Below, in pieces: positions 39,909-53,715 of a DNA stretch of 64,000 bases (position 1 is the first letter of the stretch; each line of letters starts with the position of its first letter). The notes beneath the pieces were generated by a model, which was given only the letters and a program-made list of their open reading frames with translations, was not told the DNA's origin and did not search any database. The stretch is from Paramacrobiotus metropolitanus (Eukaryota; Tardigrada; Eutardigrada; Parachela; Macrobiotidae). The stretch covers positions 3,038,001 to 3,102,000 of the forward strand of contig NW_026570223.1 in NCBI RefSeq assembly GCF_019649055.1. Reading direction: 5' to 3'. A program made the translations under genes and the position numbers.

Positions 39909-41471
39909 TCAGTCCATTGGTATATCTGGATTCATCTGGGATACTTTCTTTTCCGACTCTTCCGGTGGCAGTAATGGCAAACGTCGCGGGCCATACAGCA
40001 AAATGTACGCACAGTGCCAATCACCGCCACCCGACAGTTTCAGCACCTCCTCAGTGCTCACCGCGGTCACCGTATCATCGTCAAACTTCATCCACACCTC
40101 CGGAGTGCGCCGAATCCAAGCCACGTAATGACCACTGTTACTAGTTCGTCCCTGATGGGTCAGAACCGCCTCCAGTTCATAATACCCACTGTTATTCGAT
40201 CCCACATCATTCTCGAACCAGTACGGAGCGTACTTCACCGAACCGCCGCTATTCGGTTCATGTTTCTCACCCTGCTTCGCCTTTTTGACGACGCGCTCCA
40301 TTTCCGCTTCTTCGTAAGCTTTAAACTGCAGACGCTGTGGTGTGAGCTTCTTCTGCAATTCCTCCGAGCAGAGATCGAATACATCCAGATTCATGGAGAA
40401 TTTAACATCCTTCAGGATTTTCGCTCCCACAGCGGCACGTTCTTTGTAGAAGAAACGGATCAACTGCACCGTCAGATGAGCTGGAAGGCGAGTGAGCTTG
40501 AGAATTTTATCGAATTCCGCATCGCGGCCCAGCGTCTCGGCGCGCTTGACGATCGTCTCCTTCATCCGGTTCTGCAGTCCCGCCTGTAAATAACGAACAT
40601 CCTGGCTGATAAAACAGCTGAGCTGGAGGAACTTCTCCTTGGAACGCACTTCCGGTTCCGTGTCGGATTCCTTACACTTCATCGTCACCTCCAATTCACC
40701 GTACATGTACTGTTCGATGACGTTGTTGATGGACGACAATGGCCCACTGGATTCCGCGGTCAAATGCCGACCGGACAAGAACGCTCCTCCGCGTTCCACT
40801 GGCATCACATTGGGCAGCTGGCTGCGCAGATTACTGATCAGTTCCGTCCAGGCTTCATTAGCGTCCTGCTGCACGTAGGCACCGCGTTCACCCGTCTCGG
40901 CAAAGCGTGGATACGCACGCCGCAGACTCTCCACCATCACCACCGGGATCACCTGCTCCGGATAATTGTCCATCTCGTCGTACAACATTTTCAGGGCGGA
41001 TGTCAGGGATTGGGCCTTGTTCGTCTCGGAATCCCAGCCCACAAATTTGCCTTTATACTGCTTGAGGGCTTTGCGCACTTCGGGCACGGCGCGTAAACAC
41101 TGGAGGGTGGCGTTCAGATAACACGTATTGCCCAGATTGGCCAAACCCAACGGCATTTCGGAGTCATGGTCTTCGTGTTCGGAGGATTCTGCTGCCCCTT
41201 GGCCTTTCCCGGGACCCTGTGATGGAGGCCCCGCTGGCAAGGCGTCCGCACTGCCCATCATCATAATGGTCGCTCCATCCGCCACCTTCACGTCGCCCCA
41301 TGCGGCATCCTGAATGGTTTTGCCTTTGATCATCAGCTTCTGGCGATCAGGCGGAACTCCAGATAAAGCGAACAGCTGGGCTTTCAGCAGTTCCGGAGGC
41401 TCGTCGGTGTTGGTCTGGATGTCATCGTACTTGTTCTTTCCCCATTTCACGTTGACTTTGTACAGCGGCAT
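39909..41471 (-). CDS. USP14: USP14/Ubp6 proteasome-associated ubiquitin hydrolase
   Basis: A single uninterrupted frame of 520 residues (human USP14 is 494). It removes ubiquitin from substrates docked at the 26S proteasome. Residues 1-75 form a ubiquitin-like domain (MPLYKVNVKWGKNKY start) that binds the proteasome base in the known family. The USP domain starts with GLANLGNTCYLNATLQCL, with catalytic Cys at about residue 117; the His box is SNSGHYVAW (His about 448), followed by KFDDDTV. YVQQDANEAW and WFENDVG also match USP14. A Gly/Pro/Glu-rich insert (about 78-105) separates the two domains and explains the extra length. The gene lacks introns, unlike VPS45, RasGRF and AFG1L nearby. Its start lies 592 bases from the divergent VTI1B start, so the two may share a promoter. 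Confidence 0.96.
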   Translation of the reverse strand: MPLYKVNVKWGKNKYDDIQTNTDEPPELLKAQLFALSGVPPDRQKLMIKGKTIQDAAWGDVKVADGATIMMMGSADALPAGPPSQGPGKGQGAAESSEHEDHDSEMPLGLANLGNTCYLNATLQCLRAVPEVRKALKQYKGKFVGWDSETNKAQSLTSALKMLYDEMDNYPEQVIPVVMVESLRRAYPRFAETGERGAYVQQDANEAWTELISNLRSQLPNVMPVERGGAFLSGRHLTAESSGPLSSINNVIEQYMYGELEVTMKCKESDTEPEVRSKEKFLQLSCFISQDVRYLQAGLQNRMKETIVKRAETLGRDAEFDKILKLTRLPAHLTVQLIRFFYKERAAVGAKILKDVKFSMNLDVFDLCSEELQKKLTPQRLQFKAYEEAEMERVVKKAKQGEKHEPNSGGSVKYAPYWFENDVGSNNSGYYELEAVLTHQGRTSNSGHYVAWIRRTPEVWMKFDDDTVTAVSTEEVLKLSGGGDWHCAYILLYGPRRLPLLPPEESEKKVSQMNPDIPMD

Positions 41472-42063
41472 TTTTCGCGAATTTTAGCCAAGTGTTACAA
41501 CACCACTCGCAGAAATAATTTTAGGTAAAATCGGCTAAACCAAATATTCGTACTACTTTTGGAGGAAAACAGACAGGTAGTCTTAACTCTCGACGATTTC
41601 TTTTTCAACACAAGAAAATCGAAATGACTGGGCAAAATCACGACGTGTTCATCGGAAATGAACATCAACCAGTAGAGTAGTTACAGAGTAAGGGAGATGC
41701 GGATTATAAAATCCGCATCTGTTACAGCCACTACGGAAATTGTTTAGGGCAAGGTGCTGCGCCACAGTCCATGCTACTGTACTCACTAGGTCCAAATTTT
41801 AAAATCTCAAATCTGGAATCTGGATTTTAGGAAAAACATTTGCTGTGATGTGAAACATCAAACAAGTTACAAGTCCAAGTAAAAACGTTTACCGTCTACG
41901 AATTACGAGTACAGTAATTTTTTGTCTTTTGTGATCTCCCTAAAGTTTCACTATCTGAACTGTTAGGCTGTTAATATGTTTACAAATTAGTAGTCTGAGA
42001 CTGTCTGACTGTCCGCTTGAAAGTTTCAAGTTAATTGGTACGTAGCTCAGAAATTAACGAGCC
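41472..42063. promoter_or_regulatory. Divergent promoter region of USP14 and VTI1B
   Basis: The two genes start 592 bp apart in opposite directions, so this short spacer should hold both promoters. It contains a perfect inverted repeat, AGATGCGGATT - ATAA - AATCCGCATCT (41695-41720), that could be a factor-binding site or hairpin. No TATA element is obvious to me. Confidence 0.5.
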
Positions 42064-45000
42064 ATGAGTGGATACGATCGTTTCGTCACTCTTGGTGAGG
42101 AACTCAGTGGTGTAGTTGATGGAGTTAAGAGAAAGCTGGACCGCAGAATTCCTGCTTTGCCAAATGGAGGTAGGCCTTAAGATTAGCTAAAGCGTATAGC
42201 TACAAAAGCGCTGGAAATGCTGAGTTCGTTAAGGTCTGGGATATCAGGTTTTTATCCATCGGGAGCTTAGTGCTTACTGTCAGCATGCAGCATGCTCTTG
42301 CAATTTATAATACGCTGCTGTCAGCTTACAGTTAAAAGTAACCTGTCGACTTTAAAGTAGAAATTTTTGATTTGAACGTTGGTAGACAAAGGCAGTCACG
42401 TGTCCGTTTTAACAGCCGTTTCTCACTATGAACGCATTATTGTTGCAGAGGAAAGGAAGCGTTTATTTCGTGAAATTGATGGTGAACTAGATGACTGCCA
42501 GCGACTTTTGCGTGAAATGCAAACGGAAGCGGATTCCGACCTGCAGGCTCCTCTATCTTATCGCCAACAAATGAGCTCTCAGATACGCGAATTCCGTTCA
42601 CAAATTGATCAGATTCGCACGCAGAACAACCGCCTGAAAAATCAAGATGGAAACCGGCAACAGCAACAACTCTTTGGGAACAGTCCATTTACATCGGATA
42701 TTAACGTAAGCATTACCGTTTGAATACGAGGGGATGACAACTGCTTACCTAGATAATCTCTGTACTTGCTGCCGTCAGCCGGCTGGTGTTTTACGTTGTG
42801 GTTGAACAGGCCCTTATGTACCGCGCAGTATTTAAAATTACATGTTAAGCTTGCACAGGTACGTGTACACACAGTAATTACCTGTTGAATCTACGATATT
42901 TATTGCACTTATTGCAGCCGACAATTAATAAGTTTCCTTTGGTACGAGTGTGCAAATCTTTTGTTTATCGACGGAAACCTTTGTGATCAACAGATTTATT
43001 TAGAAAGTTCTAATTTTAGTTGTCCTAGTTTTATCCCGTATCTGACATTACCCAAGCATTTCTGTGATAGTTATGAGATTTCGCAGTTTTATCACAATGG
43101 GTCCAAAGATTGAATCATACATCGTGAAGCGCGTGCACGAGCTTAAACGGTTTGGAAAACGTCATTACGATATCGGACTGGAATTCGGCCATTCTGTAAA
43201 CTGGGTACACAACGTACTGCATGATTATCTTCCTGATGGCAGCCGAAAATCTGGGAACAAACCTAGAAAGCCTCCGAAGCGAAAAACCACACCAGCTCAG
43301 GATCGTAAGATCATCAGTCTCGTAACCCAAAATCGCACAATTACCCACTCCGACGTCCTGAAGATTTTGCAGCAAGGAGCTGAACCAGTGCTTGTAGGGA
43401 AGCGAACAATAGGCCGACGAATCCGTGAGGCAGGATTTCACAAAACTGCCTGTGTCCAGGATGAGCTCTCCCAAAAAGCAAAAGATAAACGCATCGACTT
43501 TTGTCACCATCACCGTGTCGCCGTCCGGAAAAATCCCAAACACTTTCATTTTTGGCTGTTCTCAGACGAATCAACATTTCGACTTGTAGGGAATAAAATT
43601 CAGGTACAAAAAAATAGTATTCTAATAATTTATCGAAACCGTTATTTTTAACAGTAGATTTTCAAATTACATACAAACATCATCTGCAGATTTGGCGTCG
43701 TAAGGGAGAATCGAAATACCAGGATAACCTGCAAGTTCCAGTAGCGAATAACCGAATGATTGGTATCATGGTTTGGGGGTGCATATCTCGTGTGGGCCCG
43801 ATGAGCCTGGTCGAGATTCCAGGCAAAATGAACTCAAAAACCTACGTGGAGATGCTGCAAAAAGAACTGCTGCCAGTGCTGGATCAAATCGGGCGAGACA
43901 CGATTTTCATGCAAGATGGTGCTCCGCCACATACAGCTGCGACAACCAAAGCTTTTTTGGAAAAGGAAAACATTCGCGTTCCAACCTGGCCGCCAAAGTC
44001 TCCTGATCTAAATCCGATAGAGCATATCTGGGACATCATGAAAACATACATCAATAAGCGGTATTCCCCTCGAAACAAGGATGAACTGCGTGCACACATT
44101 AAAGAGGCATGGAATTGCGTTACTAATAACATAAATTTCGAAAAATTGTATGACTGTTTACCAGGGCGCCTCGAGGCTGTGATAAAAAACCACGGTGCCA
44201 GAATTAGCACAAAGCGGAATTTTTTTAGCAACCGGTGATGAAATTTAATAAAGGTATTATTTAAATATAGATACTTCAGTATTTATGAACGTTAATCCAT
44301 AACAGTATAGAAAAAATGAGATGAATAGTACGTGTGCATACGTTCAGCAGATAATACATGTGCTCATTGTGCTGTACCTGTGGCTAACATACACTTTTAA
44401 TTACTGCGCGGTACATAAGGGCCTGTTCAACCACAACGTAAAACACCAGCTGGCTGACGGCAGCAAGTACAGAGACTATCTAGGTAAGCAGTTGTCATCC
44501 CCTCGTATACATGTACAGTATGTCGAGGTTTTACGACGTTGAAAAATTGGTTTTGCACACTGTTAACTGCAGTTATCTCTTATATCGCGTATGCCGATCC
44601 ACTGAACAGGTTCAGGCCAAAAACCTGTTCTGCTTTCCAATTGGTTTGCCACAAATGTTGAATTTAAAATTTTTCGCAAAAATATACTGTACACTACCTT
44701 TAAAGAGCTAATTGATTTCGTGATGTTTATAGTCGCTTCTGTTGACTTTCTGTTGAATGTGAAAAAACTGTGAGGATTACCTGCTTATATTATTTTTGAA
44801 CGGTGAATTTCCTCGTTTATTCGTTAATGAATAATTTTCCCATATCTATATTTGTTACTTATTATTACTAGTATTTCATAATTGCTTATGGTTAGGGTTA
44901 CACATTGCCTAAAATAATTGTGCACTTAAATAGTACGAAGTACTTGTAATTATTTACACAACTATTTTAGCTAATAAGTAACCTTTGGTAAGCATTAACA

Positions 45001-45592
45001 TGTATGTGTATTTGCAGCCTCAACAGGCAGCTTACAGGTCACAGCTTCTTCAAGGACGGGCCGTTCTCGAACGGACCTCGGATTCACTGGGGCGTTCTCT
45101 AGCTGTCGCAGCGGAAACGGAGCAGATCGGTACTGATGTGATTGGGGAATTACACACACAGCGAGAGTCGTTGGAAAACACAAGAAACCGAGTAGGTGTT
45201 GGCGTATTGGAATCTTAATTCGTTGCCTTAATTTGCAGAGTTGTCTTATTTGACACGTTGACGTTTCCAACACTCGATTGTTGTAGTTGGAAGAAACCAA
45301 TGTTGAACTGGGGCGAAGCAGGAAGATAATACAATCCATGGGTCGAAGGTAAGCCTGTTTGTTTGGCCTATACTTGTAGTAATCGTCTCTGGCATACCAG
45401 CAGTAATTAACTTTGCCTTCCTAGCAGTTCCTGCTTTGTTGTTAATGCAGGTTTTGTGGAATTGAAACGCATTTAATATCCACAATTTTTTGGCTTTATA
45501 GGATCGTTACCAACAAGATTTTTCTTATAATTATTATCGTTCTGGAATTTGCTATCCTGGGTGGAGTGGTATATTGGAAATTTTTTTCATAA
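42064..45592 (+). CDS. VTI1B: VTI1B, Qb-SNARE of the endosomal/late-Golgi pathway
   Basis: Five exons (42064-42169, 42449-42705, 45018-45191, 45287-45348, 45502-45592) join in phases 1, 0, 0 and 2 and give 229 residues, close to the 232 of human VTI1B. The N-terminal part (LFREIDGELDDCQRLLREMQ, APLSYRQQM) matches the three-helix Vti1 domain. The SNARE motif runs from SQLLQGRAVLERTSDSLGRS through IGTDVIGELHTQRESLENTR to LGRSRKIIQSMGRR, with the expected central glutamate/aspartate-rich Qb heptads. The tail anchor is IVTNKIFLIIIIVLEFAILG plus a short KFFS end, more like VTI1B than VTI1A. Intron 2 (42706-45017) is enlarged by an inserted Tc1-like element in the same orientation; the splice sites around it are intact, so the gene should still work. 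Confidence 0.93.
42727..44505 (+). mobile_element. Apparently intact Tc1-like DNA transposon in VTI1B intron 2
   Basis: A 1.78 kb element flanked by TA (42725-42726, 44506-44507). Terminal inverted repeats are about 105 bp, starting CGAGGGGATGACAACTGCTT, and differ at only a few positions. Inside is one transposase gene in full frame. Length, TA target and D34E transposase place it in the Tc1 family. The close match of its ends and the unbroken gene suggest recent insertion and possible activity. Confidence 0.93.
43097..44238 (+). CDS. Tc1-family DD34E transposase, with one intron
   Basis: Two exons, 43097-43603 and 43690-44238, join in phase 0 at an 86 bp GT-AG intron, giving about 350 residues. 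ATG 43097 (MGPKIESYIVKRVHELKRFG) gives a normal Tc1 start; in-frame ATGs at 43064 and 43070 would add up to 11 residues. The N-terminus carries the two helix-turn-helix (paired-like) DNA-binding units with a basic linker (RKPPKRKTT). Catalytic residues are D in FSDEST, D in MQDGAPPHTA and E in SPDLNPIEHIW, with 34 residues between the second D and the E. No stop or frameshift is seen. An intron is unusual in Tc1 transposases; without splicing the frame stops shortly after exon 1, before the second catalytic Asp. Confidence 0.92.
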
Positions 45593-46013
45593 AGCCAGAG
45601 ATTGGATTCTGTACGGTATTCCAGCTTGATTTTTCGCTAGTGATGTACTTAGTTTTGGTTGGTTTTTCAAGTTCTATGCTGGGTATGATGTGCCGATTTA
45701 TTCGCCAAGTGATGTCTTTCAAAATTAAAATTTTTGTACCAATGATTTGACGATTTATTTTATTGCCAGTATTTTTACGGTTTTCTTATTATAGCCAGTA
45801 TTGCGCAGCCTGCGATATTCGTCATTACATTCTTTTTTCCACTACTATGTTAATATAAATTATCTGTACTTCTGAATTATCCAGACTTCTGCATACTCGT
45901 ATGCTTTGCAAAGGCTTCAGTCGACTAGGGCAGCAAAACAGAAATAAGCAATCTTGTAAAATACATCCCGCGCGTCAAGAGGGATAATCACAAAACATCT
46001 GGTAATTACTAAA

Positions 46014-48147
46014 CTAGTTTCCAGATACTTTTCTCCAGTACTCTTCTGTTCCCATTTCATGTAGCCTAGAGGTCGTTCGATCAATAGCAAAAATCTCTTC
46101 TTGACCAGTGAAAACGCTCGCTTTCGAATTCTCCTAAAATCAATAAAGATTATGAGGTAACGAGGGAGAACACACATGCCTTATTGCTAAAAAACGGTAC
46201 GTAATAAAATTCACTGCAACTGCCACAATTTTTAACATGAAAAAAGTCAAGTTGATGTGGAAAGTTGGAAACTCGACAGCAATTGAATGATCGACAATGT
46301 TAAATTTACAAAAAACCCGAACCAATTTATAAGTTACATTGAGCGAAAATACCAAAAACTTACGTCTCCGTGTTTGATGCCGAGATCGTCCATTAATAAT
46401 GAATGGCTTTCGCCACTTTCTTCGGTGGTTAAAAATAATTCCTTCGGGAGAGCATCCGCAAGGATAACGAGCTTACTTCGCTGATCATAGAGAGTATCGA
46501 TTAGGGAGATAAACCTTCGTAGTTGATCACGCTTTTTCAGCGACAAAACAGGGACATCCCGAATAATGAAGGTGTCGAATATTTGGCATAAATACACATA
46601 GTCGATGGTCCCCAATGGCTATAATAAGAAAACCGTAAAAATTAAAGAAATCCACATCGATGGAAAATGCAAGCAGGAAACATACTCTGCCGCACATTTC
46701 ATCGAATGTCGTGTCAAGAATTTTTCCACAAGTTTTAGCAAAATCCACTTCCCGGCCTTTAATTCTTAATCGCTTTGGACGCACGGTATCGGTCTGCGTT
46801 GCGGTCAAGGTCTTAAATATTCTATCCACATTCTTCGTTGCGTCTGCATCCGATTTTCTATTAAAAACTACACATCAGCCAGCAGAATAACGCCAAAACG
46901 AAACCGTCCATAACTGGAGGCATATTCTTACAAAAAATAATTAGACTTCCTGTTCCCTCCCATGGAAATCGTTCGGTAGTCAATGCCGGTATTGAGCGAT
47001 AACACTTTGCAGTAATTTTTCAGTATTCCAATAAACGGAACAAATGCCGCTCTTTGCAAGCCATTCTTGTACAGATCTGAAAAAGTAAAACTTTTGTAAC
47101 AGGTAGGACAAAAAAACAAATTCAACATTCAATTCATTCAAATAAAAAACGTGTAAAAGACGTACTATTTCAGTAAGATAGAATTGTTTTACCATCAGGC
47201 GGTCGATTCGATGTGGCCACAACCACTACTCCGCTTTCAAACAATAACGTAAACAGCCGTTTCAAGATCATGGCATCCGCAATATCGGTCACCTGAAACA
47301 GTTACTCACGTGAAAAGAACGTAAGAAAGCAAAAAGTAAATTTTACACCCAGAAAATTAATTATGAGCCACTACAAGAAACTGGAATTGAATGGGTTTGA
47401 TTCACGGAATCTTCACGCTAATTTAAAGAATGTAAGTCAGAACAAAATATAATGATTATTACCAAAATCTCGCCGTGTATACCTGAAATTCATCAAAGCA
47501 CAAAAGTTTGTCTTGCTCGGATAACTGCTGTGCCACTGCTGCAATTGGGTCATACGACAGACCTTTTCTCATGTCGGTTGTCCTCGGCAGGCTTTGCTTG
47601 AATATGTGAATTCCTAAATACAATAAACATTGAATCCAAAAAGATGATTTCCAAAACAGAAAATTCTGATGTGAACTTGCTGTTGTGTACATCAAGCATA
47701 AACGCATTAAAATGGACACGGCGCTTTTTGGGATAATCCACGCAGTCATAAAACATGTCCATCAACATCGTTTTTCCCGTGCCTAGAGGAATACGATTCT
47801 AAACATTTTGGTAAAAATGTAGTGTTGTAGTGCACGGCATCTTAGACCTTACCAACAGTTCCATAAACGTACATTCCTCTGGGAACATCTATCTCCGGTT
47901 TGGAAGAGCCGAATAAAGACGCAAAAAGTCCGCCTTTGGACGGCTCCGCAGCTTGATAGGTCTGCAGTTCGGATGCGAGATGCTGATATTTCCTGAGAAC
48001 TTTTTTCTGGTCCTGGTCCTCTTTAAGTAAACCCCGCTGCACACGTTCTTGGTAGAGTTGTAAGGGATCACAGCCACTTCTACCGCTAGAGACTGATGAC
48101 GACGCTGCCGATACATTGCGTGCGCAACCGTAGCATCCAAAAGGATC
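46014..48147 (-). CDS. AFG1L: AFG1-like mitochondrial ATPase (LACE1/AFG1L)
   Basis: Eight exons are visible: about 47853-48147, 47681-47782, 47483-47613, 47193-47292, 46932-47076, 46686-46857, 46364-46618, 46014-46133. The family is an AAA+-type ATPase of the inner mitochondrial membrane/matrix that helps clear misassembled respiratory-chain subunits. Walker A is [12 protein letters not shown], split by the first intron; Walker B is [16 protein letters not shown]; then [45 protein letters not shown] and the C-terminal [17 protein letters not shown]. All fit AFG1L. The second visible intron starts with GC (CA|GCAAGT), a GC-AG intron; only that donor restores the frame (VHN-RIHIFKQ). No initiator ATG or targeting peptide is in frame in the first visible exon, so at least one 5' exon is missing from my model, probably beyond the palindrome at 48183-48426. 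Confidence 0.9.
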
Positions 48148-48182
48148 TACTAACGAGGATCATAGTAAGCTTATAAATAATA

Positions 48183-48426
48183 AACTATAAACAAGTCAAA
48201 TTTTCTATCCACCAGTTACACGTACACCGCAAAATGCGACTGCAAAATTTGTCTGCCAGCCTGCCATGAAATACCCTCGTAAACTACTTTTTTCTTTTCT
48301 AATTTTCTTTCTTTTTTTCTACTAGTTTACGAGGGTATTTCATGGTAGGCTGGCAGACAAATTTTGCAGTCGCATTTTGCGGTGTACGTGTTACTGGTGG
48401 ATAGAAAATTTGACTTGTTTATAGTT
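48183..48426. repeat. 244 bp near-perfect palindrome (fold-back)
   Basis: Two arms of about 103 bp are inverted copies with very few differences, separated by a pyrimidine-rich spacer of about 37 bp. Arms start AACTATAAACAAGTC and end next to TTTACGAGGGTATTTCATG. A transcript would form a long hairpin. It lies just upstream of the first visible AFG1L exon. It has no coding capacity and its ends do not match the other elements here. Confidence 0.95.
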
Positions 48427-49368
48427 AAACTTACAACTTTTCTCGTGCGCTACAGAGTAAAATTACCGCAATTACCGCAACTTTATATTGTCACTACCCT
48501 AGTTACTGTACAGAGCAGTGTAATTAATTTACTGTATTTTAAAATTAATTACAGTTATGAATTACTATTAATTTTATAACTTACTGAATCTGGTATTGAT
48601 ACTGGTATGCAGTCGCCAGGGATGAGAAGCTTGCACGCGCAGTGATAACGAACAACGTATGAATCTTTCCAAAACAATGGCAAAATTCATCTTAATAAAA
48701 AAATCTCAAAAATCCAACCTGGTTTTAAATAAGCTTCAGTTATTAACTGAAGGGTGAAGCCATTAAGAGAAACTTTTTTTTTTTTTTATTGGTTTGCTTA
48801 TCATTTATAGGTTTAAACATCAACATTACATCAATTAAGAGAAACTGGTCCAAGGCTATGTCCCATAGGCCATAACGTAGCGAATTCTTCTGAGACAGGC
48901 CGAGGCGAGAGACGATTAGCCGTTAAATTGCAACTTCCGGTGTACTTTACCCTAAAAATTACTCTATCCTAACATTTGTAAGGTAGAAAAAGACTGACGC
49001 AAACAAGAAATACGACAACCAAAATCAAAAATGCAGGCCTAACTAACTGCTATTCAATATGATTGCATTTTTAAATGATTTTTCGAATTTTTTCGTTTGC
49101 GAAAATCACTGCACAGCGCACACTCTGCAGTCTGCACGTCGTAGTGCGTAAAGCTAGGGTGCACTAAGCGCACATGCGCCATGCCCTGTTGCAGTCGCTA
49201 CACGGTGGGTTAATGCACACACTCTGTAGCATTTCACGATACACCGACATGTGGCTCCCCTTCCGAGAGAAATGCTTGGGCGAGCTGTCTTTTAGACCCT
49301 GCCGATACCAACGTTGTTTCCCATTTTCTTGTGCGAAAGTTATCCGGATTTCTTGCATTTAATTAAAG
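48427..49368. other. Region between AFG1L and ATP synthase alpha, with probable promoters
   Basis: AFG1L and the ATP synthase gene diverge here, so it should contain the ATP synthase promoter and perhaps the missing AFG1L 5' exon. A poly-T run lies at about 48775-48790. No coding segment can be supported. Confidence 0.4.
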
Positions 49369-52192
<2,824 letters not shown>

Positions 52193-52352
52193 TTTGAGCA
52201 AAGGATTTCAAGGACATTTTATGCTTAGTTTCGTTTGAACAGTTAATTTAACTGATGGGTGTATGTACTGCAGAGTGGAACACTGTTCTTAATTGTGCCG
52301 TTCGTGCGTCGCGTGTGTTTTAGATTGTTTTGTCACGCGTTTCTTTATTGGA

Positions 52353-52358
52353 AATAAA
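52353..52358 (+). terminator. Polyadenylation signal of ATP synthase alpha
   Basis: AATAAA about 160 bases after the stop codon, followed by a GT/T-rich stretch. Confidence 0.6.
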
Positions 52359-52987
52359 CTAATTGGCTGTGTTAATTCATTATTTTTAAAAATCCATCGC
52401 AACTATTCGGTGAATTCCCGTAAAGTTTCGACAGGCCGCTGCTTAAGGGGACCACTATGAGATGACTTTCCAGTTTAGTACTAAACCAATCTTTACATAG
52501 GTTTGTAGAGAATTTTACGGGCTTTCGGACAGTGTGATATAGTGGATGATTGCTTTCAGAAATACAAAGTTATAAGCTAAAAAGCAAGACAGGGTTGGAT
52601 GTGATGAAGTGAACCCACTAACGTTACCGGCTGACCATGGCCACAATATAAGCGGCAGGCAGAAGGCTCATGGGAGCACTGCTGATTCTGTCTTCCTCTG
52701 ACTGTTCCAACAATAGACTTTATTGGCCGGTGTCATTAGATCTTTAATTACAAATTCACAGGAGCTTGATATCGTGATGGAACGAATTATGTAACAATTC
52801 TCCTGTGTGGTGATCAGATAGATAAATTCATAGAATCACTTGCCATTTTCCAGGTGCACGTACATGTCGCAAAGTAATTTTATTTGATGCAGTCCTACCA
52901 CTACGTGACCACAAGTCGCATTTACGTGCTCTAATAATCAGTAATTATTACATATACTGGCATGGCTGTAAATTTGATACCAGTAAA
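52359..52987. other. Spacer, no gene seen
   Basis: AT-rich intergenic DNA between the ATP synthase gene and the orphan frame at 52988. No repeat or RNA gene was recognised. Confidence 0.4.
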
Positions 52988-53557
52988 ATGGCCCCGCTAA
53001 AACCAAATTCCGGCCGTGCTAAAAAACGTTTGAATACCTCGGATAGTCGTGTTTCTAAAACGTGTAAATCCCCTTCTACCGGCAAACAATCATGCCGAAA
53101 ATCTTTCGGTTTACTAAGTCCAGAGGTTATTCGGACTATTCTTGGCCACTGTTGTTGTGGAAAACTCATGCAACGGAAAAACAACAGCAACGCTCGACTG
53201 TGTCAACAGCCCGTATATCTCGTGCCAGATGAGAAAAAATGTCATGATGGATTCCCCATAAAGAAAAACGTCTGTTTGGACTATAAACTGAATCTTTTCG
53301 GTTGTTTTAAAAACAATAACCAAAAAAAAACAATATCCAAAAAATATTCAAAGAAGATCAGAGTCGAAATATACTCTTGCCAGCGTTTATTCAATAGTTT
53401 ACCATTAGTAAATGAGTATTATACTTTCACCGACCACGGGAGCCATGCAGCGATTGAAAACGTATTGGTACAATGTTCAAACAAAGGGCCCCGCACGAAG
53501 TTCGCGTACAGCCCATACGCGCGGCGCGTAATACGTAACCGGCATTGCGCACCGTGA
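52988..53557 (+). CDS. Unrecognised basic, Cys-containing protein
   Basis: A single 189-codon frame from ATG 52988 to TGA at 53555-53557. It is lysine/arginine-rich, with a short cysteine cluster (ILGHCCCGKLMQRKN) and further cysteines later in the frame. There is no signal peptide, membrane segment or domain I know. The basic N-terminus (SGRAKKRLNTSDSRVSKTCK) could contact nucleic acid, which is inference from charge only. Another reading is a domesticated or decayed transposon protein, since LINE and RT elements lie just downstream. No intron is needed for the frame. Confidence 0.45.
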   Translation: MAPLKPNSGRAKKRLNTSDSRVSKTCKSPSTGKQSCRKSFGLLSPEVIRTILGHCCCGKLMQRKNNSNARLCQQPVYLVPDEKKCHDGFPIKKNVCLDYKLNLFGCFKNNNQKKTISKKYSKKIRVEIYSCQRLFNSLPLVNEYYTFTDHGSHAAIENVLVQCSNKGPRTKFAYSPYARRVIRNRHCAP

Positions 53558-53715
53558 TCGAGCACTGACTGGTAGAAATTTTGAACTTTCTTTGTTTCAT
53601 TTCACTTTCTCGAACTTTCAATTTATTCATACAGTACTTTTATCAGAATATTTTCTTCCTTTTCGTCTGAAAAAATATCGTTATTGTCGTATTTCAGACT
53701 TTTTTTCACTTCAAA

